Shown piece after piece: positions 8,717 through 19,036 of a DNA stretch of 64,000 nt. This DNA comes from Planctomycetota bacterium (GTDB taxonomy: Bacteria; Planctomycetota; PLA2; JAEUHO01), in contig JACKGW010000011.1 of the NCBI GenBank assembly GCA_020631815.1, positions 40,613-104,612 of the forward strand, in the 5' to 3' direction. How positions within the stretch are numbered: position 1 is the stretch's first letter; each line of letters starts with the position of its first letter. The translations under genes were made by a program, and so were the position numbers. The notes beneath the pieces were generated by a model. That model worked only from the letters and a program-made list of their open reading frames with translations. It searched no databases and was not told the origin of the DNA.

Positions 8717-9011
8717 TGAGGTGATCTACCGAGGTGCGGATGTGCGGCTCGCCGAGTGCTCGGCCCCGTGAGAGGTGCAGGAGGGGTACGGAATAGCCCT
8801 CCTGCCACGAGGGCGCTAGCCCGAGTGCCGAGTCCGCGCGGGAGCGCGGAACGAGTTCTCGGGTTCTCTGCCTCAGCTGCCACGCGATCCGCTCCTTGAG
8901 TAGCTCGGCTACGAGGCGTCGCGGATCGCTTGGCGGCGCCTTCGCCCTGACGAGCCGGCGTGTGCCGGAAGCTGACCCATCGGGCCGTCGCGACGAGGTC
9001 GCGGCGGCCCG
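8717..9011 (+). repeat. Post-porin repeat module (type 2, second copy)
   Basis: Almost base-for-base identical to 5027-5321. Hairpin A is at 8777-8805, hairpin B at 8833-8850 and terminator-like hairpin C at 8981-9011 (loop GAG). It is followed by GCGTTCGTTGGGG. Confidence 0.75.
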
Positions 9012-9139
9012 CGTTCGTTGGGGGTGGGCTGGGTCGGCCGCGGGGTGTGGACGCGCTGGGCATCGGGGTTGCCGATGGTGGGGCCACGTTCGCGCCCGTG
9101 AGCCGATCCAGGGGCCTCACCCTGGAGGTGTGCACGTGG

Positions 9140-9145
9140 CATCAT
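9140..9145 (+). promoter_or_regulatory. Putative -10 box of porin copy 6
   Basis: CATCAT in the context GTGGCATCATGGGG, 104 nt before ATG 9250. The leader hairpin expected downstream is imperfect here (about 9155-9181). Confidence 0.35.
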
Positions 9146-9249
9146 GGGGCCGTTGACGGCCTACCTGGGGAGGCGGGCGTCAGGGTCATGCCCGGGATGG
9201 CGCGGGTCTGCTCGCACGCGGGCCGCGTACTGGGTGGGAGGAAGCTCAC

Positions 9250-10678
9250 ATGCATCGCTTCGTCATGGGTTTCTGCGCCCTCGCGCTCGTGATCGGCGCC
9301 GCCGCAGCTCCGGCGTTGGCCGACGGTAGCGCCCGCGACGTCCAGGCCGCGCTCGACAGCTACTTGGCGCACGACACGGCCGACGTGGCCCTCGTCGGCG
9401 GCCCCGGTAGCGCCGGCTACGACAACGGGTTCTGGATCCGCGGCGGCGACTTCCTGCTTCGTGCTGATATCACGCTCCAGCGCTTCCGGGAGCCACCGGA
9501 CTGGAAACAGAGTCACGCTGCCCGAGGCTCGGTGGAGGCAGCAGGCTCGTGCGCGAAGCAGGCCCATTCGCTTTCCGATACCACCGACTTCGGCGAAAGG
9601 GACATCCGGCTTCTCAGCCCCCGCGCGACACTCAAGCTGTCCGGCGAGCGCCCTGCAGCGATGCGCTGGTACATGGAGCTCGGTTCGGCCTTTGGCCACT
9701 GACGTCGTCGAGAACGACCTCGCAGGCCCCTTCCGCCTACTCCAGCCGCGTCAGCCTGGGGCGCGCTACACCGGGCAGGCCTGGCGCCTTCCGACAGCAC
9801 GCTGCGGGCGTGGATCGAGTGGGGCTGCAGCGACACGCTCAACTTCCGCATGGGCCAGATTGCCCTGCGGCGACACTGACAGCTCTGGGTCAAGCCAGAG
9901 GCTGCAGCGGTTCATCTGGACATCCTCACTTCAGCATCGGCTGTCGGCCGAGCCCGCCCCAGTACCCACGGATCACCGCGCGACCGCCTCATGATCCGGC
10001 GTGTTCGGCTGCAAGGCGAGTGGGCGGGCCACATGCTGGCGGTCACCAACGGTGACGGCGGCGACAACTCACCAGCGTGCTCGACCACCGGAGCTCGGAT
10101 GGTCTGGCCTTCAGCGGCCGCCTGAACTGGGCCTTCGCCAAGTCGATCGGCTACCAGGAGGTGCGCTGGCCCAGGAGACCTGCGGTTGGTACGGCGAGAT
10201 CGGGGCGCCGGGCTTCACCTACGCCGACCGCATGGACCTCGTGGCCATCGCGCCGACAGCACGCTGGCATCGATGTCGCCCTTGGGCTGGGGGTGGCTTC
10301 TCTCCTTCACGGTGCCTGCAGCGGTAGGATCGGACAGCGACTTCCTGATCCCCAGCAACGGCGGCCTGGACTACACCGCGTGGCTCGCGCAGCTCGGCTA
10401 CCACTTCCCCGGCACCGCCTGCAAATCGCAGCCCGCGCGAGCAACTGGTCGACGCATCCAGCAGCAACGCTGGCGCAACGACGGAGCTGGCGTTCGCCAT
10501 CAGCTACTACCTGAACGGCCACGGGAACAAGTTCGCTCGACATCAGCGGCTTCTTCAGGGGCACCGACGCCGGCGCTCGTTCCTGATCTGGGACCGCGTA
10601 CACCGGCATCGGTGACGCCGCGTTCGGCGACGAGACCTACGGAACGCTGCTGCGCTTCCAGTGGCAGCTCGCCTGTAG
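9250..10678 (+). pseudogene. Porin array copy 6, disrupted by many indels
   Basis: ATG 9250 (after TGGGAGGAAGC) opens a normal signal peptide and the conserved first 75 residues up to GGDFLLRAD. From about 9470 the frame is broken repeatedly. Conserved family blocks still appear in order in all three frames: the LPRATLKLSG-like block, YMELE, WIEWGCSD, RMGQIAL, the GAPGFTYADR block, YYLNGHGNKF and RFQWQL just before TAG 10676-10678. Breaks are mostly 1-nt gains or losses plus substitutions. It could be a decayed copy, or an intact gene read through poor-quality sequence; because neighbouring unrelated genes show the same damage, I favour sequence error at least in part. Confidence 0.7.
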
Positions 10679-10680
10679 TG

Positions 10681-10863
10681 GTGGTCTGCCGAGGGTGGGG
10701 ATGTGCGGCTCGCCGAGTGCTCCGTGGCCGGCGCGATCCCTTCCGTGAGTAAGCTCGGCTACGAGGCGTCGCGGATCGCTTAGCGCCCTGCGCCCTGACA
10801 GGCCGACGAGAACGGGGAAGCGGATCAAGCGGGCCGTCGCGACGATGTCGCGGCGGCCCGCTT
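10681..10863 (+). repeat. Shortened post-porin repeat module
   Basis: This has the TGCGGCTCGCC start (10703), then jumps over hairpins A and B to CGAGGCGTCGCGGATCGC and the CCCTGACAGGCC variant. It ends in hairpin C (10827-10863, 17-bp stem with AAG/CTT extension, loop GAT), followed by ACATCTTTCC. Confidence 0.65.
10827..10863 (+). terminator. Conserved GC hairpin after porin copy 6
   Basis: Stem AAG plus CGGGCCGTCGCGAC against GTCGCGGCGGCCCG plus CTT; 17 bp with one G-U and a 3-nt loop. Best U-rich follow-up among the repeat-module hairpins (ACATCTTT). Confidence 0.6.
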
Positions 10864-11120
10864 ACATCTTTCCCGCGCCGTGTCTCGGAGGGGCGACCGC
10901 CTGGAGCCGCCGTCCTTGCAGATCCTCGCAGGAGTCGTGACGAGATGGTGACCCATGGCGCAGCTTTTCACGATGCTTGTGCCTGCAGCGGCCGATTCGC
11001 GCCCCTGGTGAATCCAGGCGGTCCCGTGCCACTGGGCTGCGACCGGACGCCTGGAGGCGTCCTCGTGTTTCTCGAGCGCACACCTCTTCGCGTGTACTCC
11101 TCGACCAGGGAAGAAAACAG

Positions 11121-12562
11121 CGCCATCGCATCGTGACCTTGGTGCCCTTGCGCTCGCGGTCAGCGTGGCCGCGGCCCGGCCCCTGGCCGACGGCAGCGCC
11201 CGCGACGTCAGGCGGCGCCTTTCGTGCAGCTACTGGCGCACGACACGGCCGACGGCGTGGCCTCGTAGGGGCCCCGGTAGCGCCGGCTACGACAACGGCG
11301 GCTTCTGGATCGCAGCGGCAACCTTGCTGCGTGCCAACGCGTTGCTGCAGGCCCGCTCCGAGGGCCATGGACTACGATGAGTCGCGGCCCCGAGACCGCT
11401 GGCGGCACCCGTGTCGTCACGTCTCACCCAGAGTCTCGCGAGATGGCGACTTCGGCGGTGACCTGTCGGGCTTTTCACCGCGCGCGACGCTCAAGCTGTC
11501 GGCAAGCGCCACTGCAACATCCGTTGGTACATGGGCTCGGAAAGTTCGGCCACTGGGGCCTGACGTGCTCAGCGCAGGCCAACACTGTCAACCAGTTCAT
11601 CAACCTTCGGCAACGGGCCCCACCTTCCAGAGCAGCAGCCTTCCGGCAACACGCGGGGAAGCGTGGATCAGTGGGGTTACGGCTTGCGACGCTCAACTTT
11701 CCGCATGGGCCAGATCGCCCTGCCGACGACGCGTCAGCTCATGTGGTCAAACCCGAGCTGCGGCAGTTCGTGGACATCTCGCTGGCGTCGGCCTTCACGG
11801 GCCACAATCCTGCCAGGCTACACGGATCGCAACCACGCGACCACGGCCTGATGATCCACGGCGCGTTCCACCGGCTGCAGCGAGTGGAAGAGCGTACTGG
11901 CGATCACCAACGGTGACGGCGACAGCATCCGCAACGTGCTGGATCCACCGCACCTCGGACGGTCTGGCCCTTCAGCGGCGGTCACTGAACTGGGCGTTCG
12001 CCAAACCGATCGGCTACCAGGAGAGTGCGCTCGCCCAGAGACCTGCGGTCTCTACGGCGGCAGATCGGTGCGTGGGGAACTTCACCTACACCGACCGCAC
12101 GGACAAGCCGCACCAGGTCTGGGCGACTGGACCCTCTACGGCGTGGATCTGGCGCTGGTACGGGTGGCTTCTCGTTCACCGGCGCCTACACCGTGGTACG
12201 GCGGCGACTACGTGTTCAACGGCGGCCAGGATGTCGGCTTCACGATGGTTGGCTGGATCGGCTACCACCCTTCCCAGGCACGGCCTGGGGCTGGCAGCCC
12301 ACGCGCCAGCAGCATTTACGACAAATGGACCAGGGGGGTGCAGGCGGCGGCGGCACGGCTCGGTCAGCGGCAGGCTGGCCTTCGCGATCAACTACTACCT
12401 GAACGGCCACGGCAAGCAAGTTCACGGTCGACATCAGCTTCTTCCGGGGCAACGATCGGGCTCGGTCATGATCTGGGACGCCTACACCGGCATCGGCAAC
12501 GCGGCGCTGGCGAAGAAGACCTTCGGCACGCTTTGCTCCGCTGGTGGCAGCTCGCGCTGTAG
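11121..12562 (+). pseudogene. Porin array copy 7, disrupted by many indels
   Basis: Family blocks run in order from the signal-peptide remnant at about 11121 (CATCGCATCGTGACC, start codon itself damaged), through DGSARDV, the SAGYDNG block, FGGDLSGF, MGQIALPTTRQLM, FVDISLASAFTG, the NAFAKPIGYQ-like block, and YYLNGHG, to CTCGCGCTGTAG at 12562. No frame stays open through more than about 150 nt of homologous sequence without a shift. Upstream at about 11029-11090 a degraded leader is visible (GTGCCACTGGGC, then a GACGCC/GGCGTC hairpin). Same doubt as copy 6: decayed gene or sequence error. Confidence 0.65.
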
Positions 12563-12616
12563 GGCGTAGCCATTCCTGACGTGCTCAGCGCAGTTGCGCC
12601 AGGCGCACTTTCCTGA

Positions 12617-12647
12617 CGGGCCGTCGCAGGCTACTCGCGGCGGCCCG
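12617..12647 (+). terminator. Degenerate GC hairpin after porin copy 7
   Basis: CGGGCCGTCGC (12617-12627) and CGCGGCGGCCCG (12636-12647) are the arms of the array's conserved hairpin, but the loop region is altered (AGGCTACT), as expected for indel-damaged sequence. Confidence 0.4.
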
Positions 12648-13860
12648 CTCGACTGCCTTCAGTCGATGCGACAGATGCCGAACTGGATTGGCACCCGCTG
12701 ATCGTGCGCAGGAAGCGCGGGTGGGACCGAGCGGTTCCAGATGTTATGAACGCTGACTGCGTGCCCCATGCTGTGCGTCACGGCACGGCTCCAAGCCGTC
12801 AGCAGTGGAAGCGGGTTGTGGGGGGCGCTGTCTGGAGCATGGGTACCGATCGGCGGACCATCCGGGTTCAAGGCCGATCACGAAAGGCGACGGGCCACGT
12901 GGGTCCGCCGGGCCACCTGGCTCGTGGCCCGCAGAGTTGGTCACGGGCAGCGTGTTCCCGTCCGGGGAGGCACACCCAGATCCCATGCCCACCGGAGACA
13001 GGAACGACCTCCAGCGAAGACGTGGAGGTGCGGTCAGAACGGCGTGGACCGCGTCCGATTTCAGGCGACGAAGAGGCGCTCGTCGCGGGGGTGCCAGGAA
13101 GAGGTGCGGATCGCCGCGACGTTCCGCGCTTTGACCTCAAGAAGAACGTCTCGGTGCTCCAGCTTCTTCACCGGCGTCCCAGCAGCCAGGGCCCCGACGG
13201 TGATCCGGCGAACGCGTGGCAAATGCCCACCACGACATCATGGGGACGCCGCCCGCTGCAAGATCCGCAGGAATGGGCACTACCGCCAGGCGCTCGTGGG
13301 TGGCGAGGTCGAACCTGCAGCCAGGCTCGCGTCCGATGCGATCGACAGCCAAAGCTGGCGGTCGTCATGCCACAGGTGGAACATCCAGCCACGGTGGGTA
13401 GGTCGGCAACATGGCGAAAGTCGTCGTCCGCCATGACGACGACCGTTACAGGCGCTTCGTCGCCAACGCGTAGAGACGGCAGTGAACGGCTGAGTGCGCA
13501 GGCATTACCCCGGAACAGCCGGATTGGCCGCAGAAATTGGCGGCAGAGTGCTGGGACCGCGCTGGATCCTGAACCGCGGAGGGAGGGAGGCGTCCGAAAT
13601 AACCTCGATTGGCCACCACAGGACCGCCCTTCACCCCCGTTCGAGACCCTCCGCAACCCGGCAAGGGAATTGCAGCTACGAGGGTGGCCGGTAGCGCACG
13701 CATGTCTGATGGGTCCGCGGCTGGTCTTGCAGCTCGCACGTCATTCCTGTGCGGTCGAAACCGCCCAGAAGGGCGAGAGCATACGTGGCGGCAGCCCCAC
13801 TGGGTCGTGACGCGCCCGTGACGGCGGGCGCCGCCGGCCCAGGGACTCAAGCAGGTCAGC
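12648..13860 (-). other. Unidentified, possibly coding, indel-damaged sequence between copies 7 and 8
   Basis: No frame gives a recognisable protein. The plus-strand open frame over 12704-13810 is poor in protein-like features. On the minus strand, fragments such as VVVMADDDFRHVADLPTVAG (13400s) and PIQFGICRID (ending at 12659) look more protein-like and lie in different frames, as if one minus-strand gene had been broken by indels like its neighbours. It is inserted between two porin copies. I cannot name it; even that it is coding is uncertain. Confidence 0.25.
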
Positions 13861-13904
13861 GGGCGGGACGATCAAACCGCCCTGGCGGCCCCGAGTACCT
13901 CCGT

Positions 13905-13943
13905 GCCACACTGGGCCACCTGCGGACGCCAGGGAGGGCGTTC
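13905..13943 (+). promoter_or_regulatory. Putative -10 box and leader hairpin of porin copy 8
   Basis: CACACT (13905-13910) lies 85 nt before the ATG. The hairpin 13924-13943 pairs GGACGCC with GGCGTTC (7 bp, one G-U) around the same AGGGAG loop. This is the fifth independent stem sequence context with the same loop. Confidence 0.5.
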
Positions 13944-13995
13944 CCACCGTTCCCGCGCACGCCGTCTGGCGTGCTCGATCAGGAGGAAGGCAAGC

Positions 13996-15431
13996 ATGCA
14001 TCGCATCGTGATGGGCCTCGGCGCCCTCGCGCTCGTGGTCGGTGTCTCGGCCGCCCCGGCCTTGGCCGACGGCAGCGCCCGCGACGTCCAGGCCGCGCTC
14101 GACAGCTACTTGGCGCACGACACGGCCGACGTGGCCCTCGTCGGCGGCCCCGGTAGCGCCGGCTACGACAACGGGTTCTGGATCCGCGGCGGGGACTTCC
14201 TGCTGCGCGCCAACGTCACGCTCCAGGCGCGCTTCGAGGCGTTCGACCACGATGAGACGCAGCCTCCGGAGACCTCTGGCGGCGGCGGCATCTTGATGAC
14301 GGCCCAGCAGGCGCTCCCGACGGACTTCGGCGGCGACCTGTCGGGCTTCTCGCTGCCCCGCGCCACGCTGAAGCTGTCGGGCGAAGCGCCCTGCAACATC
14401 CGCTGGTACATGGAGCTCGAGTTCGGCCACTTCGGTCGTGATGCGCTCTCGAGGCTCGCGGCGCGCTGTGCGGCACGGACTTCTGCGGACCAGTTCACCC
14501 AGTTCAACTTGGGCCCGTTCTTTAAACAGCAACTTCGACAGCACGCGCGGGCGTGGGATCGGAGTGGGGCTGCGGCGACGCGCTGCTTCCGCATGGGCCA
14601 GATCGCCCTGCCGACGACCCATCAGCTCTGGTCAAGCCCGAGCTGCAGCAGTTCATCGACATCTCGATGGCCACGGCCTTCACGGGCCGCTCCTGCCTGG
14701 CTACACGGATCGCAACCGCGATACGGTCATGATCCCACGGTGCGTTCGGCTGCAACAGCGGGTGGGCACCCATGCTGGCAGTCACCAACGGTGACGGCGG
14801 CGACAGCATCCACAACGTCACCGACCACCGCACCTCGGGACGGTCTGGCCTTCAGCAGCCACCTGAACTGGGCGTTCGCCAAGCCGATCGGCTACCAGGA
14901 GAACGCACTGGCCCGGAGACCTGCGGTCTGTACGGCGAGATCGGTGCGTGAGGGCTTCACCTATGCCGACCGCACGGACAAAGCCGCACACGGTCTGGGA
15001 ACGACTGGACTGTCTACGGCGTCGACGTGGCCCTGGGCTGGGGGGCTTCTCGTTCACCGGCGCCTACACGATGGGCGACGTGACGGACCTCTTCCTTGCG
15101 AATTGGTGAGCGTGGACTTACGATGCTTGGCTGGCCAGCTGGGTTGCCACTTCCCGGGCACTGCCTGGGGAGCTTTGACTTGCCGCCAGCAGCTTCGACA
15201 TCATTTAACAACGGCGGCGGTGGTTCCCGGTCTCCGAAGCTGGCCACGCGATCAACTACTACCTCAGCAGCCACGGCAACGCAGGTTCTCGGTCGACATC
15301 AGCAGCAGCTTCTTCGAGGGCAACGACCCGGCTCGGTATGATCTGGGACGCCACACCGGCATCGGTGGCTACGCTCGGCGAAGAGACCTTCGGGACGCTG
15401 CTCCGCTTCCAGTGGCAGCTCCGCTCTGTGA
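13996..15431 (+). pseudogene. Porin array copy 8, 3' part disrupted by indels
   Basis: ATG 13996 after AGGAGGAAGGCAAGC. The first about 150 codons are clean: signal peptide MHRIVMGLGALALVVGVSA, DGSARDVQAALDSYLA, variable loop TSGGGGILMTAQQALPT, GGDLSGFSLPRATLKLSG, and EAPCNIRWYMELEFGHFGRD. From about 14450 onwards frames break repeatedly, though MGQIALPTT, GYTDRNRD, LNWAFAKPIGYQEN, SFTGAYT and a final RFQWQL-like block are all present in order. The end is near 15431, where the usual CTGTAGTGAG reads CTGTGAGTGA. A real gene with low-quality 3' sequence, or a recent pseudogene. Confidence 0.7.
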
Positions 15432-15520
15432 GTGAATTGATCTGCCGAGGTGCGGATGTGCGGCTCGCCGAGTGCTCGGCCCCGTGAGGAGAGGTGCGGG
15501 AAGGGGGTACCGGAATAGCC
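15432..15520 (+). repeat. Post-porin repeat module after copy 8, left part (split by IS)
   Basis: The type 2 module runs from the TGCGGCTCGCC motif (15458) up to GGTACCGGAATAGCC (15506-15520), which is the loop of hairpin A. It is then interrupted by the insertion element and resumes at 16935. Confidence 0.7.
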
Positions 15521-16934
15521 ATCACGCCGTCAACTTAGCGGCCCTTCTTTCGGGCCCCGGCAGCAGGGTAGCTCCCTCAGCGCACGCCCCCCTCCGGGTC
15601 TTAGTCGTGGTGCAGGGTCGGCTGCCGCGGGTCTTGTCGGCCAGATTCGCCCGGGCGATCCGCAGGCTGCAGGCCAGCACCAGTCAGGTTTGTTGAGCGT
15701 CACGTCCAGGTTGGCCAGCTGGGTCATCAGGAAGGAAGGCAATACTCGAACGTCGCCGGGGTCGCCGCCGCGGCACGAGCAGCAGAACAGCTTGGCGGCG
15801 GAGGGCTTCCCGGCTCGATGGCGGCCACCTCAGCGATCCGCCCTGCGCGTACGCATCGCCGTGTGCACGATGGCCGAGGCGTACAGCTGCACTGGCCACC
15901 ACGGTGGCGTTGCCACCCGGTAGAAGCAACGGGTTGAGCACCTCCAGGTCGTGGAACATCCGCTCCTCCCAGCGGTCGTCGTAAGGATCACGGTACCCAC
16001 CGCCGAGAGGCGCTCCGGATCAGCACGTTCGTCACGAACTCGTAGGTCTTCGCCCCGAGCGTGAAGCGAACCAGCCGCCGGCAGCTTTCGCACGTGCGCC
16101 CAGCGTGATGAGCAGGTCCTCAGGATCCGCCCCGGTACTCCAAGTGACGGAAGCTCCTCGCCCGGCTCCACCTTCCGTTGTTCGGGCGGCGAAACACCCA
16201 GACAGCCCGCAGGCGTCCCATCCGCGGAACGCGGGCGTCCGGCTGGCCAGTCACCCAGGGCCAGCGAGCCCTTCGGCAACCGGCTGAGCACCTCGCGCGC
16301 CGACAGCAGCTCGGCCTGCTCCAGCGTGTGCGAGTAGCCCAGGTGCTCGAGCGTCCGCCGCAGGTCATGTGGGCGAATCACGCCAGCAGCGGCTTTCGCC
16401 GTGTGCCCCTGCGTGATCTTCCAGCCCTTTCACGCCACCGGGTCAGCGTCGAGCCGTCGAAGATGTGGATCGCCGAGACACCTCCGAAAGGCGTCGGTGC
16501 CGCCCGCAAAGCGGGGCGGCTCGCTCGCGCCACGCTGTCGCGGAAGGCGGCAAACACCTCCCGCGAAGAAGTCCCACCGCAGGTCCCTCGCAACTGGAAG
16601 AACGCCTGGTGGGAGGACTCCACCGGCGGGTACCCATCCGGCCCCCGGAGGCCTCGCGGCCGCCGCCGACAGCGACGGCGCCCGCGGACGACGGCCGTCA
16701 GAAGGCCACCATCCGCTCCAGCGTCACCGTCGCCGCTCGTCTCGCAGAAGCGCCTCGTAGAGCCGACGCCACCCAGCGCCGTCAGGTGCTCGTGCAGCAA
16801 CTCAGTCACATAACGAGATCAATCTCGGGTTCGAGATGCCCCTTCGCCACGGGGAAGGTCCCTCCTGCCGGAGGAGGTCAGTGAGCGTCAGGCTCAAAGG
16901 AGGCCGACCCAGCGCTCCCTAAGTTGACGGCGAT
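15521..16934 (-). mobile_element. IS4-like insertion sequence (1414 bp) inside repeat hairpin A
   Basis: The two ends carry an inverted repeat: ATCACGCCGTCAACTTAG at 15521-15538, and the reverse complement of CTAAGTTGACGGCGAT at 16919-16934 (one base length difference). The flanks are a 14-bp direct repeat, GGTACGGAATAGCC at 16935-16948 and the same with one extra C at 15506-15520. The uninterrupted site exists at 5095-5108 and 8785-8798, so the empty target is visible in this window. Long target duplications fit IS4-type elements. The internal transposase is on the minus strand and full of frameshifts. The ends are well supported; the family is tentative. Confidence 0.75.
15560..16809 (-). 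pseudogene. Frameshifted DDE transposase of the IS element
   Basis: From N to C terminus the fragments read MTELLHEHLTALGG (16809), a middle piece VIRPHDLRRTLEHLGYSHTL followed by LSAREVLSRLPKGSLALGDW (about 16380-16260), a TYEFVTN and DPERLSA piece, and a YDDRWEERMFHDLEVLN piece near 15960-16000. It then continues with PGGNATVVAS to an end near 15560. The order and the DPER and Y-x2-R-W elements resemble IS4-group transposases, whose catalytic Glu lies near the YxxRW motif. The expected DDE residues cannot be placed with confidence because at least four frameshifts break the gene. No intact transposase can be made as read. Confidence 0.55.
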
Positions 16935-17161
16935 GGTACGGAATAGCCCTCCTGCCACGAGGGCGCTAGCCCGAGTGCCGAGTCCGCGCGGGAGCGCGGA
17001 ACGAGTTCTCGGGTTCTCTGCCTCAGCTGCCACGCGATCCGCTCCTTGAGTAGCTCGGCTACGAGGCGTCGCGGATCGCTTGGCGGCGCCTTCGCCCTGA
17101 CGAGCCGGCGTGTGCCGGAAGCTGACCCATCGGGCCGTCGCGACGATGTCGCGGCGGCCCG
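16935..17161 (+). repeat. Post-porin repeat module after copy 8, right part
   Basis: This resumes with the duplicated target, then hairpin A right arm, hairpin B (about 16985-17002), the GCCCTGACGAGCC motif (17094) and hairpin C (17131-17161, loop GAT), as in 5107-5321. The following 17165-17345 resembles 1144-1345, and 17346-17640 shows no gene I can recognise. Confidence 0.7.
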
Positions 17162-17644
17162 CGTTCGTTGTGGGCAGCTGTTGCCGGGTCTGCGGGACCC
17201 CGGCGCGGCGAGGCCCATGCTCGGGCGCACCGTGATGGGTGGGGTGCCCTGCTGCGAGGGGCGACCCGAGCAGCGAGTCCGCGCGGGAGCGCAGAACGGA
17301 TCCGGGGTGACGGCGGCACGCTGCCGTCGCCCTGACGACCCGGTACGCGCCGCTGGCGCCCTGAGAACCTGAAACGCTCGGGAGGCCCTCGCGCCGTTGC
17401 GGCAACCCCGTTCCCATCCTCCTTTGGCCCTCCGCGCCCACGGTCCGCCTCGCGAGCCCCTGAAACCTCAGGCCCTTGGGGAGCGGCGGCGGGGGCGTCA
17501 GCTGGTAGCCGAGAATCCCGCCCCGGCTAGCGCTCTCCCCCCGCCGCCGTGGCAGGCTCTTGCCGTCAGCGGCGATGTCCATTTGGGGAGGGCGGCGCCA
17601 GGGCAGAGCCGCAGTCTGCTCCTCCATTGGGAGGGGAATCGATC

Positions 17645-19036
17645 ATGCACTCACGCTGGGCCTCGCGGCCTCGCGCTGCTAAGGTCTGGCCGCTGCGCGG
17701 CGCTTGCCGACGGAAGCGCGACGATCAGAGCGGCGCTTTCCGGCGGCTTCTGGCCCACGGCACGGCGGCATGGCTTTTTGTGCGTTAACCCAGCGCCGGC
17801 TACGACGACCGCTTCTGGATTCGTGGCGGCGGCTTCCTGCTGCGCGCCAACGTCACGTTGCAGGCCCGCTACGAGTCCTTCGACTGGGACGAGGTGTGCA
17901 GCCCCAGACGCAGCGGCGGCGGCTGCGACCATCAGGCACGGCCAGCCGGAGTCATCATCGACCCCAGCCAGAACCTTGCGGAGTTCGGTGGCGACTTGTC
18001 CAGGCTTCTCGTTGCCCGCCACGCTGAAGCTGTCAGGCGAAGGCGCCCTGCAACATCCGCTGGTGGCCAGACTCGAGTTCAGCCGCTTCGGTCGTGACGC
18101 CCTCAGGCCCACTGTGGAGGGTTCGCCCTTCAACCTCGGCTCGGTCTTCCTCGTCGTAGGCTACAACCGACACGCGTGGGGCGTGGATCGGTGAGGGTTG
18201 CGGCGACGCGCTCAACCGCATGGGCCAGATCGCCCTGCCGACGACACGTCAGCTCGCCCAATTAGCCGAGCTGCAGCGTTCGTCATTATCTCGATGGCTT
18301 CCGCGTTCGTCGGCTCCGCTACTGCCAGGCTGGACCGCAACCGTGACCACGGCCTGATGATCCGGCGCGTTCACGGCTGCAACAGCGAGTGGAGCCACAT
18401 GCTGGCGGTCAGCAACGGTGACAGCGGTAGCATCCACTGGCGATGTGACCACCGCTCCTCAGACGGTCTGGCCTTCAGCGGTCGCCTGAACTGGGCGTTC
18501 GCCAAGCCGATCGGCTACCAGGAGGCGCGCTGGCCCGGAGACCTGCGGTCTACGGCGGATCGGCGCGTGGGGCTTCACCTACGCCGACCACATCGGCCGG
18601 CCCGTGGTGATGGCCGACAGCAGCACCCGCTACGGCGTCGACCTGGCCCTGGGCTACGGCGGCTTCGTTCACCGCGCCTACACGCTCGGTTCGGATGACA
18701 GCGTCCCTGAGCTTAAGCTTCCACCTGGACTACACGGCCTGGCTCCTTGGCTGGGGCTACTTCCCCGGCACGGCCTGGGGCTTGCGGCTCGCGCCAGCAC
18801 TACGACTTCGATCAAATCACCGGTGGTGGCGGCTCGGTCAAACTGGCACCGCGATCCAGCTACTACTACCTGAACGGCCACGGCAACAGAAGTTCACGCT
18901 CGACGCTGAAGGCTTCTTCGAGAACAACGACCCCAACTCCAGCTGATCTGGGATGCCTACGGGCATCGGTGGCTACGCTTTCGGCGAGGAGACCTACGGG
19001 ACTCTCCTCCGCTTCCAGTGGCAGCTCGCGCTGTAG
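17645..19036 (+). pseudogene. Porin array copy 9, disrupted by many indels
   Basis: ATG 17645 begins a damaged signal peptide (CTCGCGGCCTCGCGCTGCT). Family blocks then follow in order: FWIRGGGFLLRANVTLQARYESFDWDE (17813-17890), the LSGEGALQHP variant of the EAPCN block, MGQIALPTTRQL, the NSEWSHMLAV block, LAFSGRLNWAFAKPIGYQEA, RYGVDLALGYGGF, YYLNGHGN, and FGEETYGTLLRFQWQLAL clean to TAG 19034-19036. The conserved 5' leader is not recognisable here. The last 100 nt are undamaged and continue into the undamaged type 1 repeat module. Confidence 0.65.

Noticed and set aside
5027..9011. Integron attC sites between porin 'cassettes'
   Set aside because: The repeat modules lack the RYYYAAC/GTTRRRY core ends, all copies have their own promoter-like boxes, and no integrase is seen.
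12704..13810. 368-codon plus-strand frame between porin copies 7 and 8
   Set aside because: The translation is Arg/Pro/Ser-rich, lacks any motif, and has no ribosome-binding site; the opposite strand looks slightly more protein-like.
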